A stretch of 12,058 nucleotides of DNA from Bacteroidota bacterium. Lineage in GTDB: Bacteria > Bacteroidota > Bacteroidia > Flavobacteriales > Flavobacteriaceae. This document shows, piece after piece, positions 8,599 to 12,058 of this stretch. The notes below the pieces were generated by a model that was given only the letters and a program-made list of their open reading frames with translations, had not been told where the DNA came from and searched no databases. A program made the position numbers and the translations under genes. Location of the stretch: positions 2,800-14,857 of the forward strand of contig JADWMI010000028.1 of NCBI GenBank assembly GCA_015767395.1. Reading direction: 5' to 3'. Positions within the stretch are counted from its first letter, which is position 1; each line of letters opens with the position of its first letter.

Positions 8599-10464
8599 TT
8601 ATAATTTTGTAGTTAGTATGGTAATCCCTTTTGAATTTAATTTTAATGTTTCATTCCAAATAAAATCTTTTCCTGAAACAATATTTCTAACCTTTTTTCC
8701 CTTTAAATTAATTTCATTAAAACGAGAAAGATCTAATTTATATTCTTCTTCATTTTTATTTAAAACTACAGTTACAATTTCATCATCTTTAATTCTGAAT
8801 AAAACATAAACCCCATCTTCAGGTGCAAAATGCACTGTTTTACCGCTATGAATTGCTTCGCTATTTTTACGGTAATTCAACACTTTTTTCAAAAAATATT
8901 GCATTTCCTTTTGATCTTTTGACAAGCCTTTACCTGTAAATGCATTTACTTTATCACCTTTCCAACCACCTGGGAAATCGGTTCTAATTAAACCGTGATC
9001 ACCAGGTTTTGCAGTATCATTCATTAAAATTTCAGTTCCATAATAAATTTGTGTAATACGAGGTAGTGCCAACATATAACCCAATCCCATTTTAGTATTT
9101 GCTACATTTTCATTTAGCTGCGTATAAAACCTACTCATATCATGATTATCCGGAAAAACCATAATACCATTTGGGTTTGCATAGGCAAAATCATTTGCCA
9201 AACCCTCGTACATTTTAACAAAACCTTTATCCCAAGATTCCTCTTCATTTAAGGCATCAACTATTGCTCTTTGCATTGGAAAATCCATTGTTGAAGATAA
9301 ATTGGACTCGTAACCATCTTTGTTATTAGATCCCTGTTGCCAATATGCAACCAACAGCGGATTTAAACTCCACTCTTCTCCAACAATGCTAAAATTTGGG
9401 TATTCATTCATAATAGCTCCAGCCCATTTACTCATAAAATCTTTGTCTGGATATGGATATGTATCCTGTCGAATACCTCCTAAATCTAATGTTTCAACCC
9501 ACCACAAACTATTTTGAATCAAGTACGTTGCCAACTGCTGATTTTTTTGATTTAAATCGGGCATCGTTTCAACAAACCAGCCTTCACTCATTAAATCTTT
9601 GTCTTTTTTAGAAGCATAACTATCTTGATTTACGGTTCTACGATGATTGGTAACGACTAACTTACCTTCTAAAAATTCTTGCTGAAAATTCACCCAATCT
9701 TTTGCTGGTAAATCTTTCATCCACCAATGCTCCAAACCAATATGATTCGCAACTTGATCCATTATTAGTTTAATTCCTTTTTCTTTGGCTTTAACAGACA
9801 AATCTACATACTCATCTAAAGTTCCAAAACGTGGATCAACTTTATAAAAATCAGTCATTGCATACCCATGATACGAACTTCTTTTCATATCATTAATCAG
9901 CAAAGGGGTAGGCCAAATTGCGGTAAAACCCATTTCACTTATATAATCAATATGATTTGTGATACCTGTAATATCACCTCCATGACGTGCGTAATCATCT
10001 TTTCTATTTATTCCCTGCTCGTTTAAACCTTTAACAACATCATTTGATTTGTCTCCATTTGCAAAACGATCTGGTGTAATTAAGTAAATAGCATCTGAAC
10101 TGTTAAAGCCTTCCCGTAAACTTGAATTTTGTTTACGTTCTTTTAATTCATATTCATATGAAAAGTTGTTTCGTTTTCCTTTTTTTGAAAAATTGATTGA
10201 AAATTTTCCTGCTTCGGCTTTCGATAAATCTAAATTTATAAATAAATAATTTTTGTTTTCTGTACGAACAATATTTTTTAATGAAATTGTTGAATTATCA
10301 ATTGATGGCGTGTATTCTGAAATATCATCTCCATAAATCATCAATTCTAACTGATTATTTTTCATTCCCACCCACCAATTTGGTGGTTCTATTCGTTCAA
10401 TTTTTTGGGCTTGTGCCATAAGAGTTGCAAAAAATAGGATGATAATAAAACTATTTGTTTTCAT
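8599..10464 (-). CDS. susA: SusA-like GH13 neopullulanase / cyclomaltodextrinase
   Basis: A complete 621-residue enzyme, close to the length of Bacteroides SusA. It has a classical signal peptide with an A-Q-A site (cleavage before Gln20), so it is a soluble periplasmic protein. An N-terminal cyclomaltodextrinase-type beta domain covers about 22-108, including PPNWWVGM at 27-34. The GH13 barrel follows with region I DQVANH at 236-241, region II GIRQDTYPY with nucleophile Asp334, region III VGEEW with acid Glu363, and region IV FPDNHD with Asp442. A short C-terminal beta domain starts near 540. The family opens cyclodextrins and cleaves pullulan and maltodextrins to smaller sugars inside the periplasm. 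It is the first gene after the 82-base gap that follows GH65 and the first of the tightly packed block. The ATG at 10464 is preferred because the signal peptide begins directly there. SusA-like identity is strong; cyclodextrin versus pullulan preference is not determined. Confidence 0.95.
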   Translation of the reverse strand: MKTNSFIIILFFATLMAQAQKIERIEPPNWWVGMKNNQLELMIYGDDISEYTPSIDNSTISLKNIVRTENKNYLFINLDLSKAEAGKFSINFSKKGKRNNFSYEYELKERKQNSSLREGFNSSDAIYLITPDRFANGDKSNDVVKGLNEQGINRKDDYARHGGDITGITNHIDYISEMGFTAIWPTPLLINDMKRSSYHGYAMTDFYKVDPRFGTLDEYVDLSVKAKEKGIKLIMDQVANHIGLEHWWMKDLPAKDWVNFQQEFLEGKLVVTNHRRTVNQDSYASKKDKDLMSEGWFVETMPDLNQKNQQLATYLIQNSLWWVETLDLGGIRQDTYPYPDKDFMSKWAGAIMNEYPNFSIVGEEWSLNPLLVAYWQQGSNNKDGYESNLSSTMDFPMQRAIVDALNEEESWDKGFVKMYEGLANDFAYANPNGIMVFPDNHDMSRFYTQLNENVANTKMGLGYMLALPRITQIYYGTEILMNDTAKPGDHGLIRTDFPGGWKGDKVNAFTGKGLSKDQKEMQYFLKKVLNYRKNSEAIHSGKTVHFAPEDGVYVLFRIKDDEIVTVVLNKNEEEYKLDLSRFNEINLKGKKVRNIVSGKDFIWNETLKLNSKGITILTTKL

Positions 10465-10472
10465 TTTTTTAT

Positions 10473-10503
10473 GTTTTGAAAAGCTTCAATATTTTTTCAA
10501 AAC
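10473..10503 (-). repeat. 10-bp perfect inverted repeat just upstream of susA start
   Basis: On the transcribed strand the arm GTTTTGAAAA (10503 to 10494) is followed by an 11-base loop and the exact complement TTTTCAAAAC (10482 to 10473). The foot of the stem lies 8 bases before the susA ATG, so a folded stem would abut the ribosome landing site. A protein-binding palindrome is equally possible. The stem is weak because most pairs are A-T. No T-run follows it, so it is not a classical intrinsic terminator. Confidence 0.5.
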
Positions 10504-10545
10504 CGCTTATAAATCTTAAAAAACACATAATAAACGGTTTTTAAA
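10495..10545 (-). repeat. 15-bp imperfect inverted repeat directly after GH65 stop
   Basis: The arms are TTTAAAAACCGTTTA (10545 to 10531) and TAAGCGGTTTTGAAA (10509 to 10495) on the transcribed strand, with a 21-base loop. In RNA, 13 pairs are standard, one is a G-U wobble and one is an A-G mismatch. The first arm begins inside or right beside the GH65 stop codon region. The second arm is followed by A-rich, not T-rich, sequence, so a rho-independent terminator is unlikely. It shares 10495-10503 with the other inverted repeat. Confidence 0.45.
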
Positions 10546-10546
10546 T

Positions 10547-12058
10547 TTAAACTGTAATTTGTTGGTTTGAAGGAATTAAAATTTCTTTGTTATTTACAGA
10601 TAATTTCAATTCTCTTTCGGATTCATTAAAGAATTTACACTCCGTTTTACTGATATAAACCTTTAGAATATTTTCTCTAAAATTAATGGTGAAGGAGTAC
10701 GATTTCCATTCATCAGGAATTTGTGGTTTGAAGTTTAAAATACCATCTTCCCAAACACGCATTCCTCCAAAACCCTGTACTACAGACATCCAGGTTCCAG
10801 CCATACTTGTAATGTGGCAACCTTCATGAACTTCATGATTGTAATCATCTAAATCCAATCTCGCGGTTCGTAAATATTGTTCGTATGCTTTTGGCATTCT
10901 ATCAATTGAAGCTGCTAAAACCGAATGAACACATGGTGACAATGATGATTCATGAACTGTTATTGGCTCATAAAAATCAAAATGACGTTCTAATTCTTCT
11001 TTACTAAATTTGTTTTCAAAAAAGAACATGCATTGCAAAACATCGGCTTGTTTGATATAACACGAACGTAAAATACGATCCCAAGACCATTTTTGATTGA
11101 TAGGCCTTTCTGATTTTGGCAAATCTGATACAGGAATAATTTCTTTATCTAAAAATCCATCTTGTTGCAAGTATACATTTTTTCCTTCATCAAATGGAAA
11201 ATACATGTTATCCGCTACTTCTAGCCATTTATAGGTTTCTTCAGCAGTTAAATTTGCTTTGCTAACTACACGCTCAAAATCATCTGCATATTCGTGTTTT
11301 ACTCTATTTAAACAATCAACTGTATATTCAATACACCATTTTGCTAAATAGTTGGTGTAATAATTGTTATTTACGTTGTTCTCATATTCATTAGGACCTG
11401 TAACGCCTAATATCACATATTTATTTTTTGCTGCCGAAAAATTGGCGCGCTGATGCCAAAAACGTGCAATGGCAATCATAACTTCCAATCCGTTCTTTGG
11501 AACGTATTCAAAATCTTGTGTAAAGTTTACATAGTTATAGATGCCATAAACCATAGCACCATTTCTATGAATTTCTTCAAAAGTAATTTCCCATTCATTA
11601 TGACATTCTTCACCATTCATAGTAACCATTGGATACAAAGCTGCGCCATTTTTAAATCCTAGTTTTGTAGCATTTTCAATGGCTTTATCCAATTGATTGT
11701 AACGATATAACAACAAGTTTTTAGCCACACTTGCATTTTTTGTAGCCATATAGAATGGTATGCAGTAAGCTTCTGTATCCCAATAGGTACTTCCACCATA
11801 TTTTTCACCTGTAAATCCTTTAGGTCCAATATTCAATCGCGCATCGGTTCCCATATAGGTTTGATTTAATTGAAAAATATTAAATCTAATTCCTTGTTGC
11901 GCTTTTACGTCGCCTTCAATTACAATATCTGCAGTTTTCCATATTTCGGACCAAGCTTCAATTTGTGTTTGTATCAATGTATTAAACCCAAGATCTTTCG
12001 CTTGGTTAACATTTTTTATAGCAGCTTCGATTAATTCATCGTTTTCATAATTTAATGA
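10547..12058 (-). CDS. mapA: GH65 maltose phosphorylase, N-terminus beyond window edge
   Basis: The frame is open from the right edge to the TAA at 10547-10549, giving 503 visible residues; about 260 N-terminal residues are missing by comparison with the family length of roughly 750-770. The enzyme splits maltose with inorganic phosphate into glucose and beta-glucose 1-phosphate in the cytoplasm. Visible motifs (fragment numbering) are the sugar-binding strand STYWDTEAY near 90, GEECHNEWE near 149-157, GPNEYENN with the catalytic acid Glu224, the phosphate-binding HESSLSP serines at 371-372, and HEGCHITSMAGTW near 411. The His-Asn-Glu loop in CHNEW matches the loop that distinguishes maltose from trehalose and kojibiose phosphorylases, so maltose is the best call. 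A TTG at 11977 can look like a start, but coherent GH65-like sequence continues upstream of it to the edge. The gene leads the enzyme block by 82 bases; a beta-phosphoglucomutase gene is expected further right. Confidence 0.93.
   Translation of the reverse strand, partial: SLNYENDELIEAAIKNVNQAKDLGFNTLIQTQIEAWSEIWKTADIVIEGDVKAQQGIRFNIFQLNQTYMGTDARLNIGPKGFTGEKYGGSTYWDTEAYCIPFYMATKNASVAKNLLLYRYNQLDKAIENATKLGFKNGAALYPMVTMNGEECHNEWEITFEEIHRNGAMVYGIYNYVNFTQDFEYVPKNGLEVMIAIARFWHQRANFSAAKNKYVILGVTGPNEYENNVNNNYYTNYLAKWCIEYTVDCLNRVKHEYADDFERVVSKANLTAEETYKWLEVADNMYFPFDEGKNVYLQQDGFLDKEIIPVSDLPKSERPINQKWSWDRILRSCYIKQADVLQCMFFFENKFSKEELERHFDFYEPITVHESSLSPCVHSVLAASIDRMPKAYEQYLRTARLDLDDYNHEVHEGCHITSMAGTWMSVVQGFGGMRVWEDGILNFKPQIPDEWKSYSFTINFRENILKVYISKTECKFFNESERELKLSVNNKEILIPSNQQITV

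Larger units (their letters stand above)
1..10464 (-). other. Six-gene alpha-glucan degradation transcription unit (visible part)
   Basis: Six consecutive minus-strand genes are separated by 4, 3, 5, 3 and 5 bases, which leaves no room for separate promoters or terminators between them. The order is susA, esterase, GH31, MalS-like GH13, susB, third GH13. All six carry export signals: two classical (SusA, GH31) and four lipoprotein (esterase, MalS-like, SusB, third GH13). The unit therefore encodes the extracytoplasmic half of the pathway, while the GH65 gene before it encodes the cytoplasmic half. The starts have A- or AT-rich sequences ahead of them instead of clear Shine-Dalgarno motifs, as is usual in Bacteroidota. 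GH65 may belong to the same transcript; only the larger gap argues for a break. The left end of the unit is outside the window. Confidence 0.85.
10465..10546 (-). promoter_or_regulatory. GH65-susA intergenic leader with overlapping inverted repeats
   Basis: This 82-base, AT-rich gap is the only intergenic space over 5 bases in the window. It holds two inverted repeats that share one arm, so only one can form at a time on the transcript. I searched for the Bacteroidota promoter pattern (TTTG about 20 bases before TAnnTTTG) and found no convincing match. No Shine-Dalgarno is visible ahead of susA; the bases before the ATG are an A-run. The gap could hold a regulator operator, an RNA processing or attenuation element, or simply a stabilising 3' end for the GH65 message. 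Which of these applies is undecided. Confidence 0.4.

Noticed and set aside
10495..10545. A rho-independent terminator after GH65.
   Set aside because: The stem is AT-rich with a 21-base loop and is followed by an A-run, not a T-run, on the transcribed strand.
10547..11977. Reading the GH65 gene as a complete 476-residue protein starting at 11977.
   Set aside because: The codon there is TTG, the open frame continues 27 codons to the window edge with coherent sequence, and the family needs about 260 further N-terminal residues.

Overview
The window is an AT-rich stretch (roughly one third G+C by eye) in which every convincing gene lies on the minus strand. It reads as part of an alpha-glucan (starch, glycogen or maltodextrin) utilization locus of a Bacteroidota bacterium, most likely a marine-type member of the Flavobacteriaceae. 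Supporting signs are the set of sus-type enzymes (SusA-like GH13, SusB-like GH97), the short lipoprotein signal peptides ending in a Ser-Cys lipobox, the A-rich non-Shine-Dalgarno sequences ahead of start codons, and the compact head-to-tail layout. The genus cannot be fixed from the sequence alone.

Layout in transcription order (right to left). A GH65 maltose phosphorylase enters from the right edge without its N-terminus and ends at 10547. An 82-base gap follows, holding two overlapping, mutually exclusive inverted repeats. Then come six genes separated by only 3 to 5 bases: a SusA-like neopullulanase/cyclomaltodextrinase (8599-10464), a lipoprotein alpha/beta-hydrolase esterase (7632-8594), a secreted GH31 alpha-glucosidase (5253-7628), a MalS-like lipoprotein alpha-amylase (3580-5247), a SusB-like GH97 alpha-glucosidase lipoprotein (1462-3576), and a third GH13 lipoprotein that runs off the left edge (1-1456). 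No RNA gene, mobile element, CRISPR array or convincing terminator was seen. No gap without a gene is longer than 82 bases.

How the parts work together (inference from families). The endo-acting GH13 enzymes cut alpha-glucan and cyclic or branched dextrins in the periplasm or at the outer membrane. GH97 and GH31 trim the ends to glucose. Maltose that reaches the cytoplasm is split by the GH65 enzyme with phosphate into glucose and beta-glucose 1-phosphate. SusC/SusD-type uptake proteins, a maltose transporter, beta-phosphoglucomutase and the regulator are not in the window and would be expected next to it.

This is mostly a well-known kind of locus, not a new system. The points most worth a second look are the competing hairpins at the GH65-susA junction, the esterase with no obvious substrate inside the starch operon, and the divergent third GH13 with its long insert between conserved regions I and II.
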